DNA from: a virus
Virus record (IMG/VR): IMGVR_UViG_3300035180_001778
Span: 62,001-126,000 of that record
DNA length: 64,000 nt
Strand: one strand, 5' to 3'
Part shown: positions 38,402 through 48,768 of the stretch, piece after piece
Layout of the letters: each line of letters begins with the position of its first letter
Position numbering within the stretch: position 1 is the stretch's first letter
Program-made: the position numbers and the translations under genes
The notes under the pieces: model-generated
Database searches by the model: none
Told to the model about the DNA's origin: nothing
Seen by the model: only the letters and a program-made list of their open reading frames with translations

Positions 38402-41400
38402 TCAACCCTTCAGAGAAATCGTGAGCGGGATGGTCGACGGGTCGATCGTGTACCGACTGTTGTTCGAGACGAGGGGGTGACCCTCAATGCGGTAGAGGTC
38501 CGCCGCCGAGTACCCTTCCCCAGTCCCATTCGTTCCGATGACGACGAGCCCCGGGTGACTGTTCGTATCCGAGATGAGGATGGCCGTCGTGACCACCACC
38601 ATCATCAGCTCATCTCCCGCAGAGACTTCCGTCGAGCCCACCAGAGTCCCCGTGTTCCGCACGAGGAAGGCCCGTGCCGTGAGCACGTTCGTTCGGCCCG
38701 ACGGAGCGAGGACCGTGGGATGCACGACCGCCATCTCTCCCCCAGGGTGCGATCCCGAGGCACAGAAGAGGCTCCCACCCCGGTAGGTCCGGAAGTTCGT
38801 GAGGAGAGAGTAGTTACCCTGCTCCCCATCCACATGGACCCCCATATCACCCGCGGTCCCCGAGATGATGGAGGCAGACGAGACGTTGACCTCCGTCTGC
38901 TCCAGCTTCTTGGCGTTGCCCTGACTTGCCAGGAAGCCCACCCCACAGTCCTGGAGGTAGATGAAGGGCATGTCCACCGTGGAGTTGAAGGTTCCTCCTC
39001 GGAAGTCCTTGTCTCGGCACAGCGCCCCAAGGGGTAGACGCTCGGTGCAGCCGTGATACTCCGTCCCGATGTTCACCGTGTTGGACTCACTGCTGAATGC
39101 CGCCGGGAAAATGGTAGGACGGGCAGCAATCGACGAAACGGGAGGGAAGGTGGAAGTGTCCTCGTAGCTGACATTCCGCAGATCGATGACCTGTGAAATG
39201 GCGTCCCCCGAGAGACGCCCCGTACCCAGCGTCGTCGTGAAGCCGATCGAGGCGAGCACCTCGAAGACCTTCTGATTCGGCCGCGTCAAGTTCGCTGCGT
39301 CGAGAGACGTGGAGGCTACCTGGAAGGCAGACCCCGACGGAATGGGCCCCGGGGCGTACCCGATGTCCGTGTAGCTGGTCTGCGACCCCCAAGCATCGCC
39401 CTGGTAGACCGTCCTGGAGTAGTTGGCCACAATCTGGTCCGAGACCGTGGCGGGCCCCGGGAGAACACCAACAGGACCCGCCACAACGACCCCCACGTTG
39501 TTGGCCCGGGTGACCGTATCCGCCGCCTGACTCCGCATGAGACCCGCGCTCGTCGGCCGGGTCATCACCAACCGGAAGTCCTTCGTGATGTCGAAGGACC
39601 CACGGTCGAAGCCGAAGATGTTCGTCTCGATGACGTAGTTGCCAGAAGCGAAGGTGGCAATCGTGTTCGGCGACCGTGCGAGGTCGATCACCGCAGCGTT
39701 GAGGATGAACGTCGAGTCCCCATCAGCATCCAGCTCGACCCAGAAGGTCGGACCTGCGAAGTTCTGCCGAAGGAGGTTCGTTGCTCCGCTGCCCGTGAGA
39801 TTTCGCGTGGTTGCGTCGTACGCCGACCCGTTGAGCTTGTAGTCGTTCGCTTCATAGACCGCGAACAGCCGAGTGATCCCATAGAAGGGAGGCAGCTCCA
39901 GGCCTTCTCGACCAAGGCCGCGGGTGTCGGTGAAGAACCGCATCCCTGCGAAGGTCTTGCCGCCGAACGAGAAGGCCGCGTTGTAGGTCGCCGTCACCGC
40001 CGGGGGGTTGAAGTTCAACGTCGAGAAGGCCGCGTACGTCAACGGCCCGTTCGAGTAGGGGCAGTAGTTCTTGTCCGAATCCGCGAAGGGCGATCCACCC
40101 TTCCGGCTGATCAACATGAAGTCGACGCCTTCTGCGAAGACCCCGTTGTCCTGCCAGAGGACCGGCACGTAGTACGCGCCCCAACCGGGCACCATGTGCC
40201 GAGGAATCGTGACGTAGATGTTCTTCGTCGCAGCCGTCGACTCAGTTGTACCCGAGAAGAGCTGAAGCGGGTCCGTCGTAGTCCACTTCGCCGTGACGCC
40301 GTCCGGCTTGAGGAGAGGCATCAACCCCTGCGTATGGGCGACCTCGTAATCGAACGGGAACCCCGAAGCAAAAGCCCTGTTGAGGACAATCTTCGAGACA
40401 TCCGCTCCAGGGGCCACTGCCGTGACCACATAGTGTCCCTTGCGAACACCATGCGGCATGTACACGGAATCCCCGACGAGTACCCCCAAAGAGACGAAGT
40501 CTTGGAAGGCATCGGTGAGCGTAGTTCCACCCGTGCTCGAAGCCTGGCTGCCCACCCAGAACGCGACGTTGGGATTCGCGATCGTCCCATCCATCGTCCT
40601 GAACTCGTCAGGCCAATCGATGCGACGGAACGGAGTGAGAGCCACCGTCTTGCTCCCAAGGTCGGCATAGGCTTCCGCCGTCACCGGGAGAAGACCCTGA
40701 TAGGTCGCCCCACGGAACTTGCTCCAGAGCGCCAACCAAGAGGTTCGAAGCGTCTGGTTGGCCATCGGGACCGCCGAGGTCTGAAGGAGAAGCTCCGTGC
40801 TCGGGTTGATGAAGGCGAGCGAGTGTAGAGCATCCGGGCGACGAGCCAACCCGCGCCCCGGCCCATACTGAACGTGGGCCGTGATGTATATCTGATTTGT
40901 CGTTGAAGGGAAGCTCGATCCCAGCGTGATGATCAGGTTATCCGTCGGCGTGGGCGTGTTGGGGGTCACCGTGTAAAGGCTCGGGTCAACGGGATCCTGT
41001 GACCCATCGATCCGAAGAACCACAGCCTCATTTTGGAAGTCGGTGAGCCACCGAATCTGGTCCGCGTCGCTCCCAGAGAGACCCGCCTTGAGCTGGGACA
41101 CCGGAAGCGAGATGACGTCGTTCGCGCTGAACGTGTTCGAGACCGAACGAGTCGTGTGGTTCGCGTTCATGGTCAACGACCACGCGACGTTCACAGCCGC
41201 CGGCAAGGAAGCCGAGTTCGCCTTCACCACGAATTCGACGGCTTGAGTGACAGCGGCATCCGAGAAGACCGTTCGGATGTTGTCCGGCCCGTCGAGCTTG
41301 GTGACCCCGAGAGCCGAAGACCCGTTGACGATCTTGTCCTGGTAGAAAACGAAGGGGCCTTGCGGACCCGCTCCCGAACGCTTCCAGTTCGCCCTCATCT

Positions 41401-42709
41401 GCCCCCGGAGCATCTTGTCCAGGTTCGTCCTGAGAAGGACGTCGTAGTTGAACCCGTTGGGATTCACGACATGACGGAGATCCAGGATGTCCGTCGCCGC
41501 GATCTGATCCGAGAAGAGCCCGTCAGGTCGTCCCGAAAGAATGGTGACGACGGTCCCGGCCTTGTGGGTCTCCGCCCGCGAACCATTCACACCCCGAGTC
41601 AGGCCTCCCAGAATCGGGGGTGATCCCGAGACAGAAGAGTAGGTGAGAATCTCGTCGCCGATCTGAATGAGAACAGGGAGCGTCGGGGCGAGAGGAAGAG
41701 GGATGTTCGAGGAAGACACGAGCTGGATCGAGACGGCCGAAGCCGAGAGGTCCAACGCCAGCGTGGCCGTCGTCGAGAAGGTCCGAATCCCCGTCCGATC
41801 AACCGCCGTCGTGTTGCGGTTGAAGGCTCCGTTGAGGTTCTGAGACGGGTCCCCGTTCCAGGCGACCGAGTTGCGACGGAAGATCGACGCGATGGGGATC
41901 GCGTACACATAGCCGTCGATCGTCCCGAGAGCATTGGAGGGCACCCCATCCCCAGCTCGCCACAGGCCCGCGTCTCCGAGAGTCTTCCGCATGTTCGAGA
42001 AGACATAGCTCGAAGGCGTCGTCGCCCCACCCTGAGCCTTCACGACCACAGGATCGAATCCCGACGGGTAGCTCGTGAGCCCCACGAGCCCCTTGACCAC
42101 CCGAATCCGGTACTGAAGCTGGACACGCTGCGTGATCTCGAACCCGAGAGCCGGGTCGATGAGATCGTCCGTGAGGAAGGTGAAGCCCCCTTCCACGTTG
42201 CCATAGCGGTAGACCGAGTTCGCAGCGGGCTTGTTGAGCGTCGAGGGGTTGGGCGGGATTCGTGCCTGCCACACTTCCAGGAAGACGTAGTCGATCCTGA
42301 AGTCACCCGAGTTCGAGGGAGGCGGATCCAGAGCGATGACATTCCAGGTGTCGACGTCATCCGGATTCCCTGGCGGAGTCCCCGTCTTCGTGCCCATGAC
42401 CGGCACAAGCCAGCCGTTGACGGCCGCCCACTCGATGGCCGCTTTCTCCCCCGTCCTCTGCCGACCGAACTGAAACCAGTTCGACCAGATCGGGCTGGTC
42501 ACGTAGTCTTCCGTCGCGTTGGTCTCATTGCTGAGCCACCCGCTCGGCGTGCCACGCATGACGATCTGCCGGCAGAAGTTCTGAGAAAGCTCCTGGAGGA
42601 GGTTCAGATCGGCATCCATCGGGGGCTTCCCCTGTTGCCAGATCACCTCTGTGTAGGAAGTTCCAGTGGGGTCCAGAACCCGAGAGACGCCGCTGCCAAG
42701 GTTTGTCAT
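38402..42709 (-). CDS. Large virion fibre-like protein, 1435 aa
   Basis: The N-terminal 480 residues match the 45481-48066 protein in layout: LDPTG...Q.GKP..D.DLNLL, then LEVWQARIPP, QLQYRIRVVKGL, TIDGYVYAIP...IFRRN and RPDGLFSDQIAATDILDLRH. The rest is beta-rich with a module of the form DF..LGV..GDSVYMP..., and C-terminal repeats with charged loops. It is probably a tail fibre or baseplate-attached adhesin. No catalytic motif seen. One of two paralogues in the window. Confidence 0.75.
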   Translation of the reverse strand: MTNLGSGVSRVLDPTGTSYTEVIWQQGKPPMDADLNLLQELSQNFCRQIVMRGTPSGWLSNETNATEDYVTSPIWSNWFQFGRQRTGEKAAIEWAAVNGWLVPVMGTKTGTPPGNPDDVDTWNVIALDPPPSNSGDFRIDYVFLEVWQARIPPNPSTLNKPAANSVYRYGNVEGGFTFLTDDLIDPALGFEITQRVQLQYRIRVVKGLVGLTSYPSGFDPVVVKAQGGATTPSSYVFSNMRKTLGDAGLWRAGDGVPSNALGTIDGYVYAIPIASIFRRNSVAWNGDPSQNLNGAFNRNTTAVDRTGIRTFSTTATLALDLSASAVSIQLVSSSNIPLPLAPTLPVLIQIGDEILTYSSVSGSPPILGGLTRGVNGSRAETHKAGTVVTILSGRPDGLFSDQIAATDILDLRHVVNPNGFNYDVLLRTNLDKMLRGQMRANWKRSGAGPQGPFVFYQDKIVNGSSALGVTKLDGPDNIRTVFSDAAVTQAVEFVVKANSASLPAAVNVAWSLTMNANHTTRSVSNTFSANDVISLPVSQLKAGLSGSDADQIRWLTDFQNEAVVLRIDGSQDPVDPSLYTVTPNTPTPTDNLIITLGSSFPSTTNQIYITAHVQYGPGRGLARRPDALHSLAFINPSTELLLQTSAVPMANQTLRTSWLALWSKFRGATYQGLLPVTAEAYADLGSKTVALTPFRRIDWPDEFRTMDGTIANPNVAFWVGSQASSTGGTTLTDAFQDFVSLGVLVGDSVYMPHGVRKGHYVVTAVAPGADVSKIVLNRAFASGFPFDYEVAHTQGLMPLLKPDGVTAKWTTTDPLQLFSGTTESTAATKNIYVTIPRHMVPGWGAYYVPVLWQDNGVFAEGVDFMLISRKGGSPFADSDKNYCPYSNGPLTYAAFSTLNFNPPAVTATYNAAFSFGGKTFAGMRFFTDTRGLGREGLELPPFYGITRLFAVYEANDYKLNGSAYDATTRNLTGSGATNLLRQNFAGPTFWVELDADGDSTFILNAAVIDLARSPNTIATFASGNYVIETNIFGFDRGSFDITKDFRLVMTRPTSAGLMRSQAADTVTRANNVGVVVAGPVGVLPGPATVSDQIVANYSRTVYQGDAWGSQTSYTDIGYAPGPIPSGSAFQVASTSLDAANLTRPNQKVFEVLASIGFTTTLGTGRLSGDAISQVIDLRNVSYEDTSTFPPVSSIAARPTIFPAAFSSESNTVNIGTEYHGCTERLPLGALCRDKDFRGGTFNSTVDMPFIYLQDCGVGFLASQGNAKKLEQTEVNVSSASIISGTAGDMGVHVDGEQGNYSLLTNFRTYRGGSLFCASGSHPGGEMAVVHPTVLAPSGRTNVLTARAFLVRNTGTLVGSTEVSAGDELMMVVVTTAILISDTNSHPGLVVIGTNGTGEGYSAADLYRIEGHPLVSNNSRYTIDPSTIPLTISLKG

Positions 42710-42731
42710 GTGGATCTATTGGGGGATCGAA

Positions 42732-43349
42732 TCAGTACACTAGCGACCAAGAGCCCAGATTGAGCCTTGAGCTATAGCCGTAGATTTGGATCACGAGGGT
42801 CGACCCCTGAGACACGGGGGGGATTTGGAAGGGGATGCCGGAGAACACACTTGTATAGGAGGCACCCCCATCGAAGCTCAGAAGAGCCGAGAAGAGAGCC
42901 GGGTTACCCTCCCCATACGACAACACGAGATTCTCGGAGGCGAAGTCAAGAAGGTTGTACCCAAAAAGCTCCCACGAGAAAATTGCTTCGGTCGGTTGAC
43001 TATTCAAAGTCACGGGGACGGTCCGGAAAATCGACGAGTTGTCACGAAGAGACACCGCTCCCCGTTTCCCGACATAAATCCCCCTCGAATTCAGGAGGTC
43101 AATCCCGGAAGTGTCGAAGAGGTCATCGTAAGCGATGTTTTGATACCCCGGGTACTGAGCCAGTTGACCTGCGTGCTTTTGGCTCAGCACATCAGAGGCG
43201 TACACAGCGTACGTGATAGGAATCGAATCCGGGACTCGGATCACCATCGAGCCGGTCGACACAACCGGGCCCGAGATCACGGTACGGACGTCCCGTACCA
43301 GACCGAACGAAGTAGAACCGAAGTAGTCGATGAAGTAGAGGGTGCTCAT
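42732..43349 (-). CDS. Structural protein, 205 aa
   Basis: MSTLYFIDYFGSTSFGLVRD; beta-rich throughout (FSALLSFDGGASYTSVFSGI). It overlaps the neighbouring fibre gene as ATGA, fixing the start. Probably a virion component by position and composition only. Confidence 0.6.
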   Translation of the reverse strand: MSTLYFIDYFGSTSFGLVRDVRTVISGPVVSTGSMVIRVPDSIPITYAVYASDVLSQKHAGQLAQYPGYQNIAYDDLFDTSGIDLLNSRGIYVGKRGAVSLRDNSSIFRTVPVTLNSQPTEAIFSWELFGYNLLDFASENLVLSYGEGNPALFSALLSFDGGASYTSVFSGIPFQIPPVSQGSTLVIQIYGYSSRLNLGSWSLVY

Positions 43350-45481
43350 GACGCCGTCCATTCGAGTTCAGTCAGAATTCGCCCGTTACCCGTGCTCTTG
43401 ATGTAGCTCACTCGAACGAAGATCAAGTATTGACCGCTCCCATTGTTCACGGTGGGAAGAGACGTGTCGTATTCCACATACGCATCAACCCCAATCGTGG
43501 GGGAGATGGTGAGCCGGGTACGACACCCATGGAAGTCCACCGTGGTGAGATCCGGGTCTCCCTTTGCTCGACCCACGTCCATCCACCCAGTGACCCCAGG
43601 AACCTTGACCTGGACGATGGCACCCCCCAGGTGGTCTGCGACCTCGGCTCCGGTGTACGTGACGCCCCCCGAAGCGAAGTCTGCCGGGTTCAGCCCTCGT
43701 AGCCTGAGCTTGCCCGTGCTGGTCGGGAATCCTGTATCAAATGCACGGATATACCGGCGGATATGGGTCGAAGAATCCCCTGAGAAGACCGTCGAGTAGT
43801 CCGGCCCCGTCGCCGGAAAGTACCCTGTCGAGTAGTTCACGCGGGGGTAGGTCAGATACCCAAGATGGCACTGGAGTTCGCCATTATTGGCCGTGAGTGC
43901 AGTCGCAGAAACGAACTTGTTACCACCCACCGGGATGATGGGAGTAGTAGACGAAGCTGCCGTGAACGAACCCACATGACGATAGGTTTCGTCGCTGAAA
44001 AGCTCCAGGGTGTTCGTTGACGCCAGCACCGAAAGGGCGTTGTACATGTACTTCTCGGTGCTTTGCACCACCAAGGCGGACCGAAACAACGCCTGATATT
44101 GAATTCGGATCACGGAGTGAGGCCATACCGGACCTTCCCCAAGAACCGGAAGTGCATTGGCCTGAAACTTCACGACCGTGCCAGGCATCGGAGGGGACCC
44201 ATTGGAGAATGACGAAGAGGTCCCGTTATTGAAGATGTTGGAGGGCGACGCGAAAAGGTCGAACGTCTGAACGGCCCCCCCGAAGTCTGCCCAGTCGATC
44301 GTGATCGGAGTGGTAGCCGAGGTGTACCCATTAGGCACCGACCCCGTCACATGGGTGTTCGTGTAGTACGAGTTCGCGAACAAGTTGTTCGCAATCCCCG
44401 TGATCGAGAACGCGAGACCCGTGCTGTTGTAGTAGGGCACCCCCGAAGACTTCGAGGTCGTCACCGTACCTGCGGGAGCCGTGGTGAGAGAGACACTTGT
44501 CGGAAGGGTGGCCGTCGTATCTGCGTAGATGCTCGTCCGAATGACATTCTCGAAGTCAGGGGACGAAGGAGTCGCCGAGTAGCAGTTGGCAGCAACAAGG
44601 GTCAAGGGCGTGATCCCCGCCGGCTGAATTGCCGCAAGGGTGGTCGCGTAAGACTCCTTCCAGTGAACCAGGAGGTAACTCCCATTGTCCCCTGAAGCGA
44701 TGGTGAAGGTGTACCCGTATTCGGCGATCTGATACGCCGAGAAGTTTTGGGGATACCCCGAAAAGGAGCCACCCATGGATGCCGTGCTCTGTGGACCACG
44801 GTACTGCAACATGAGATTGTCGATACCCGAGAGCGTGGGGTTGTAGTCCGCTTGCCCCACCGCTCGGAGAGACTCATCGAAGTTCGAGTAGGGGACGCTG
44901 TACGAAGGAGGCGCGGACCCCAACCAGAGAGCCCCGACCAACGTCGTGTTGGCGCTATCGGAAAAGTCGGTCGCCGTCGTCTTGTAGATTGCGAGAACCC
45001 CACGATCTGCGGGGTAGAGAAACCCCGTGATGGTGTTCGACAACCCGAAGGTGTGCATCAAGGACTTGGTCACTCGACCGTGAGTCGAATCTTGAGACCA
45101 TGCCCCGTTAACGCCCGTGTTTGAGATCGGGACACCCCAGTAAGGGATCCCCGAATTGACGGTGAGGCCGTTGTCCGACCCCAAGGTGTTGGGGGGAGGC
45201 GGAGCAAGATCCTTGAACTGCCGGATGAAGTCGAAGACACTCTCGCCGCGAATGACCCCGCCAGCACTCTCCAAAAGGGGAGCTGAAGTCAGGGGGTCAA
45301 TCGGAGCCACCCCGATTGCGGACGCCATGTGTGCGTCAGTCGGATCCGCGATGTGACTGGAGAGAACCACCCCACCCCCCTCACCCACCGGAAAGAGTAG
45401 TGACGAGGCATTGGCCACGTTTGCCGGGAGCTTGCCGGAACCAGGGGCGACGGTGACGGTCGGATTCTTCGAGCTGGGCAT
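43346..45481 (-). CDS. Large virion protein, 711 aa
   Basis: MPSSKNPTVTVAPGSGKLPA; Ser/Thr/Gly/Tyr-rich, beta-type, with no charged coiled coils and no enzymatic motif. The middle has many short TTxT and YSTG repeats. Composition and location between two fibre paralogues suggest a tail adhesin. ATG at 45481 shares TGATG with the upstream stop. Confidence 0.65.
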   Translation of the reverse strand: MPSSKNPTVTVAPGSGKLPANVANASSLLFPVGEGGGVVLSSHIADPTDAHMASAIGVAPIDPLTSAPLLESAGGVIRGESVFDFIRQFKDLAPPPPNTLGSDNGLTVNSGIPYWGVPISNTGVNGAWSQDSTHGRVTKSLMHTFGLSNTITGFLYPADRGVLAIYKTTATDFSDSANTTLVGALWLGSAPPSYSVPYSNFDESLRAVGQADYNPTLSGIDNLMLQYRGPQSTASMGGSFSGYPQNFSAYQIAEYGYTFTIASGDNGSYLLVHWKESYATTLAAIQPAGITPLTLVAANCYSATPSSPDFENVIRTSIYADTTATLPTSVSLTTAPAGTVTTSKSSGVPYYNSTGLAFSITGIANNLFANSYYTNTHVTGSVPNGYTSATTPITIDWADFGGAVQTFDLFASPSNIFNNGTSSSFSNGSPPMPGTVVKFQANALPVLGEGPVWPHSVIRIQYQALFRSALVVQSTEKYMYNALSVLASTNTLELFSDETYRHVGSFTAASSTTPIIPVGGNKFVSATALTANNGELQCHLGYLTYPRVNYSTGYFPATGPDYSTVFSGDSSTHIRRYIRAFDTGFPTSTGKLRLRGLNPADFASGGVTYTGAEVADHLGGAIVQVKVPGVTGWMDVGRAKGDPDLTTVDFHGCRTRLTISPTIGVDAYVEYDTSLPTVNNGSGQYLIFVRVSYIKSTGNGRILTELEWTAS

Positions 45482-48066
45482 CAGAACCTCCGAGAGAGCG
45501 GGTTGCCCTTGATGCGGACTACACCTGCTGTCGTCGTATTCAGAGAGAGATTGGGGTCAAACGCCACCCAATTCCCATCGTCGAGCGTTGCATTCCGAAC
45601 GAGCATCACGAGAACGAGTTGCCCCCGGAAGCCCAACGGAGAATCAGAGGAAAGCTCCGCAAGCACAGGGAGGACATTCCTGTGCGTCTTGGAATCCGAG
45701 AAGTTCTGAGCGTAGGCATTGGGGGTATACCCACTGGGCACGGATTTGAAGAAGCTTCGTCCCTCGATATCCGTGTCGACCAGCGCACGATCGAACGTCA
45801 TGGCTTCAGGACTCGGGACGAAAGGCACGTACAACGGCAACTTGAGGAAGCCCGTCTGCGAGCTGAAGTTCATCACCGAGAGCTGCTTCGACCCCGTCAG
45901 CTCATGGTCCCCGTTGAAAGAACTGCTGTCCGTCGGGTAGATGCCCCCCACCTGGACGTAGGCAAAGGGGAACGGATACCCCTCGTCCTGAGACCCGCTC
46001 CCCGTGGAGAAAGTGAAGAGAGACTCCCCGACATGCCTCGGGGTCAAAGTCAGGGTCATCCCGATCAACTCGGATCTCGCCGTTTGAGGAGCCCTCGCTT
46101 CGTAGTAGACCGTCAACTGCTCCCCATTCTGAGGGAGCGGTCGAATGGCGACGTAGGAGATGTCGAGCACATCTCCCGGGGTGGTCGAATCCGCAGTGAG
46201 GTCGAAGTAGCGACCGCTGAAGTGCAACGAAGTCGTCCCCGCGATCGGAGACCCGTTCTTGAGCACTGACACGATGCTATCTGCGCGTTCCGGAAGTCGG
46301 TAACGCGTGGCGATCTGAGTCCTGTCCGCGTCCATCGTCAGCGTGATCGTTGACGTGTTGTACTGGAGGCGAACCTCTCGATGGGGGGCATCAATGTCAT
46401 TCGTTGACGCCAGAGCCGAGAACGAAATGGGCGAGGATCCCGGTAGGGCCCCGGGATTGTTCACCTCAACAGAGGCAGCCCCAAACGTGGTGGTGGGCGT
46501 CTTCGAGAGTCCCACCCCAGCCGGATATGCCACCAAGAGATCCACGTATAGGGTTTCATCCGTCAACCCAAACCCAAAGAGAATCCCCATCTTGATCGTA
46601 AGGGTATTCACAGGGATTTCGCCGAGTCCCGTCACGAGATAGACCCCGTTGGCGGCATCTCGCGTGACCTTCCCGCTCCCATCCCCAATCCATTGGGCAC
46701 TCAGGTAGTCCACGAAGGCCACGGTGGCAGGGTTGTAGGAAGCCCAGTTGAAGGCAGCGTAGGGGTAGATGGCCAGAGCTGTGGGGTCAATGGTGACCAC
46801 TGACCCATCAACCCAGCCACCGCCGGGTGCGGGCACAGCAACCGTGATGACCTCGTAGACCACACGATCCGAGAACGACCTACGAGCAGCATCGAACTCC
46901 CCGATGAACGCCGCTCCCGGGGTGTTCCCCGTCGTTGTCCCATCCCCACCGTTGGCGTTCGAGACCCCAATCGAGTCAGCCCAGAGAACCGTGTGCCCAT
47001 TGGACCCGCCGCCGATTGTAGTCGACGTCCAGTCCGTCTGAACCGAGTTGTCGAGGAGCGCGTTGAAGCTCTTCTCCAGGAGTTCGCGGTAGTCCCAGCC
47101 CGTCGGACTGACCGCATGACGGAGGTCGGCGATATCCTTCGCTGCAAGGATGTCGTGAAAAAGCCCGTCCGGCCGATCACTCGGTCCCGGGCTGGCGACC
47201 CCTCCGTTGTGATTCGTGTTGCGAGCGAACGCCGTGGTGTTCCGCCGGAACACGGCAAGGAGAGGGATGGCGTACATGTAGCCATCGACCGTCCCCAAGG
47301 TGTTCGATGTGGTGCCGTTGCCAGCGACCCAAAGACCAGGGTCACCGCTCGTCGACTGATTGACGTAGGGGAAAAGCGTGGCAACACCATCCGGGGTGGC
47401 CGCGTTGGTCGGGATTGAATTCGCGACCACAGTCGGGTCATCAAGACCGTAGGGCGTGGCGAAGAGGTCGACCCCATGAAGGACCCTCAGCCGGTATTGG
47501 AGCTGTACCCTCTTGGTGGTCTCGGATCCCACGTTGGTGTCCAAGATGTCGTCGGCGTAGTTCAATGCCAGGTCGTTGGCGGAAGCGACCTTGACGTTGC
47601 CATTCCTCCAGATGCGACCCGCGGGGCTCTTGTTCGTTGCATCGGGGGATGCCGAGATGAGAGCCCTCCAGACTTCCAGGACAACAAGGTCCGTACGGTT
47701 GGCCCCAGCTCCAGCGGGAGCCGCCCCCATGTTGAGCTTGTTGGACCCGTTCGCGTTGGTGTGGGCGACGAGGAACGTCCAGCCGTTGACCTGTGCAACG
47801 AGATTGTTGGGCATCGCGAGCTGGTTGGCGACCACGCTCGTCGTGAAGATGCCCGAGGAGGCGCTACTCGTCCCCAAGAAGTCATCCGCAATACAGCCCG
47901 AAGGCATGCGTTGAGCAAGCCCTTGCGAAAAGCCCTCTGCGAGGTCCTGCGAAAGGTTCAGCTCCTTGTCGAGAACCGGCTTCCCAGCCTGGCTCACGGT
48001 CGACTCGAAGTTGCGGCCCGACGGATCCAGATAGCCGCTCACCGCGGCTCCGAAGTACTTGTTCAC
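45481..48066 (-). CDS. Fibre-like protein, paralogue of the 38402 gene
   Basis: 861 aa. LDPSG.NF...Q.GKPVLDKELNL, LEVWRALISA, QLQYRLRVLHGV, TVDGYMYAIPLLAVFRRN and RPDGLFHDILAAKDIADLRH align with the N-terminal 480 residues of the 1435-aa protein, but the C-terminal half is shorter and different. A duplicated anchor with divergent distal ends is typical of tail fibres. Function inferred from position and pattern. Confidence 0.75.
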   Translation of the reverse strand: MNKYFGAAVSGYLDPSGRNFESTVSQAGKPVLDKELNLSQDLAEGFSQGLAQRMPSGCIADDFLGTSSASSGIFTTSVVANQLAMPNNLVAQVNGWTFLVAHTNANGSNKLNMGAAPAGAGANRTDLVVLEVWRALISASPDATNKSPAGRIWRNGNVKVASANDLALNYADDILDTNVGSETTKRVQLQYRLRVLHGVDLFATPYGLDDPTVVANSIPTNAATPDGVATLFPYVNQSTSGDPGLWVAGNGTTSNTLGTVDGYMYAIPLLAVFRRNTTAFARNTNHNGGVASPGPSDRPDGLFHDILAAKDIADLRHAVSPTGWDYRELLEKSFNALLDNSVQTDWTSTTIGGGSNGHTVLWADSIGVSNANGGDGTTTGNTPGAAFIGEFDAARRSFSDRVVYEVITVAVPAPGGGWVDGSVVTIDPTALAIYPYAAFNWASYNPATVAFVDYLSAQWIGDGSGKVTRDAANGVYLVTGLGEIPVNTLTIKMGILFGFGLTDETLYVDLLVAYPAGVGLSKTPTTTFGAASVEVNNPGALPGSSPISFSALASTNDIDAPHREVRLQYNTSTITLTMDADRTQIATRYRLPERADSIVSVLKNGSPIAGTTSLHFSGRYFDLTADSTTPGDVLDISYVAIRPLPQNGEQLTVYYEARAPQTARSELIGMTLTLTPRHVGESLFTFSTGSGSQDEGYPFPFAYVQVGGIYPTDSSSFNGDHELTGSKQLSVMNFSSQTGFLKLPLYVPFVPSPEAMTFDRALVDTDIEGRSFFKSVPSGYTPNAYAQNFSDSKTHRNVLPVLAELSSDSPLGFRGQLVLVMLVRNATLDDGNWVAFDPNLSLNTTTAGVVRIKGNPLSRRF

Positions 48067-48076
48067 GCGGGTGCCT

Positions 48077-48742
48077 TTAGGTGGTCAAACGCCACACGAT
48101 GGTCATCGTGGAAGTGGCCGGCTTGTTGATCACGGGGAACGTCAGGTAGTTGATCAGCGTCTCTTTGGTCGTGAGGTCCACCGTCGGGTCATACGCCCCA
48201 TTGGGAGGGGAGACGGGGTTCTTGATCGCGAGGTTCGAGGAGACGTTGCCCCCAATGAGGCCCATCTCGACCAGGGGCCCCACAGCCTCCGACTGCGTGT
48301 ATGTGGTCGTGTAGTCCACCACCTTGGTAGGGATGGCCGAAGGAAGACCCCCAGCGTCGATGTAGGTCGTCGTCGTGAACGTCTTCCGCGTCAGCTCGGA
48401 GAAGAGCGCCCGTTGGGTGTTCGTCGCCGCCGGGGGGCTCATCGGGTTCCAGCCGACGTCCCCCGTCCCAACCGCAAGAGCGAAGATGCCCGTGGGAGGC
48501 TCCTGGCTGTTCTTGAGGAGCCTCGCGATCAGGATCGAAGCGTCGAAAACGACAAGGTTCCGAACTTCCCGGTGATCTTGGACCTCGTCGGTCTCCCCGT
48601 CGCGGAGGGTGATGAAGACATCGCCTCGGATCCAGTGCCCTTTTTCAGCAGGATCCGCGAACGTCTCGCAGAGCTGATTCAGAGCATAGGTCTGCGGAGG
48701 GGCCGCGAAGAGCTGAGCGAATTCGTCCACATTGAGTGCCAT
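48077..48742 (-). CDS. Structural/tail protein, 221 aa
   Basis: MALNVDEFAQLFAAPPQTYA; central FALAVGTGDVGWNP and a beta-rich end (STMTIVWRLTT). The VGTG-type segment occurs in other phage tail proteins. The ATG is chosen one codon inside the longer frame. Confidence 0.6.
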   Translation of the reverse strand: MALNVDEFAQLFAAPPQTYALNQLCETFADPAEKGHWIRGDVFITLRDGETDEVQDHREVRNLVVFDASILIARLLKNSQEPPTGIFALAVGTGDVGWNPMSPPAATNTQRALFSELTRKTFTTTTYIDAGGLPSAIPTKVVDYTTTYTQSEAVGPLVEMGLIGGNVSSNLAIKNPVSPPNGAYDPTVDLTTKETLINYLTFPVINKPATSTMTIVWRLTT

Positions 48743-48768
48743 CACTCGTCCCCACGGATAAGAGAAAA

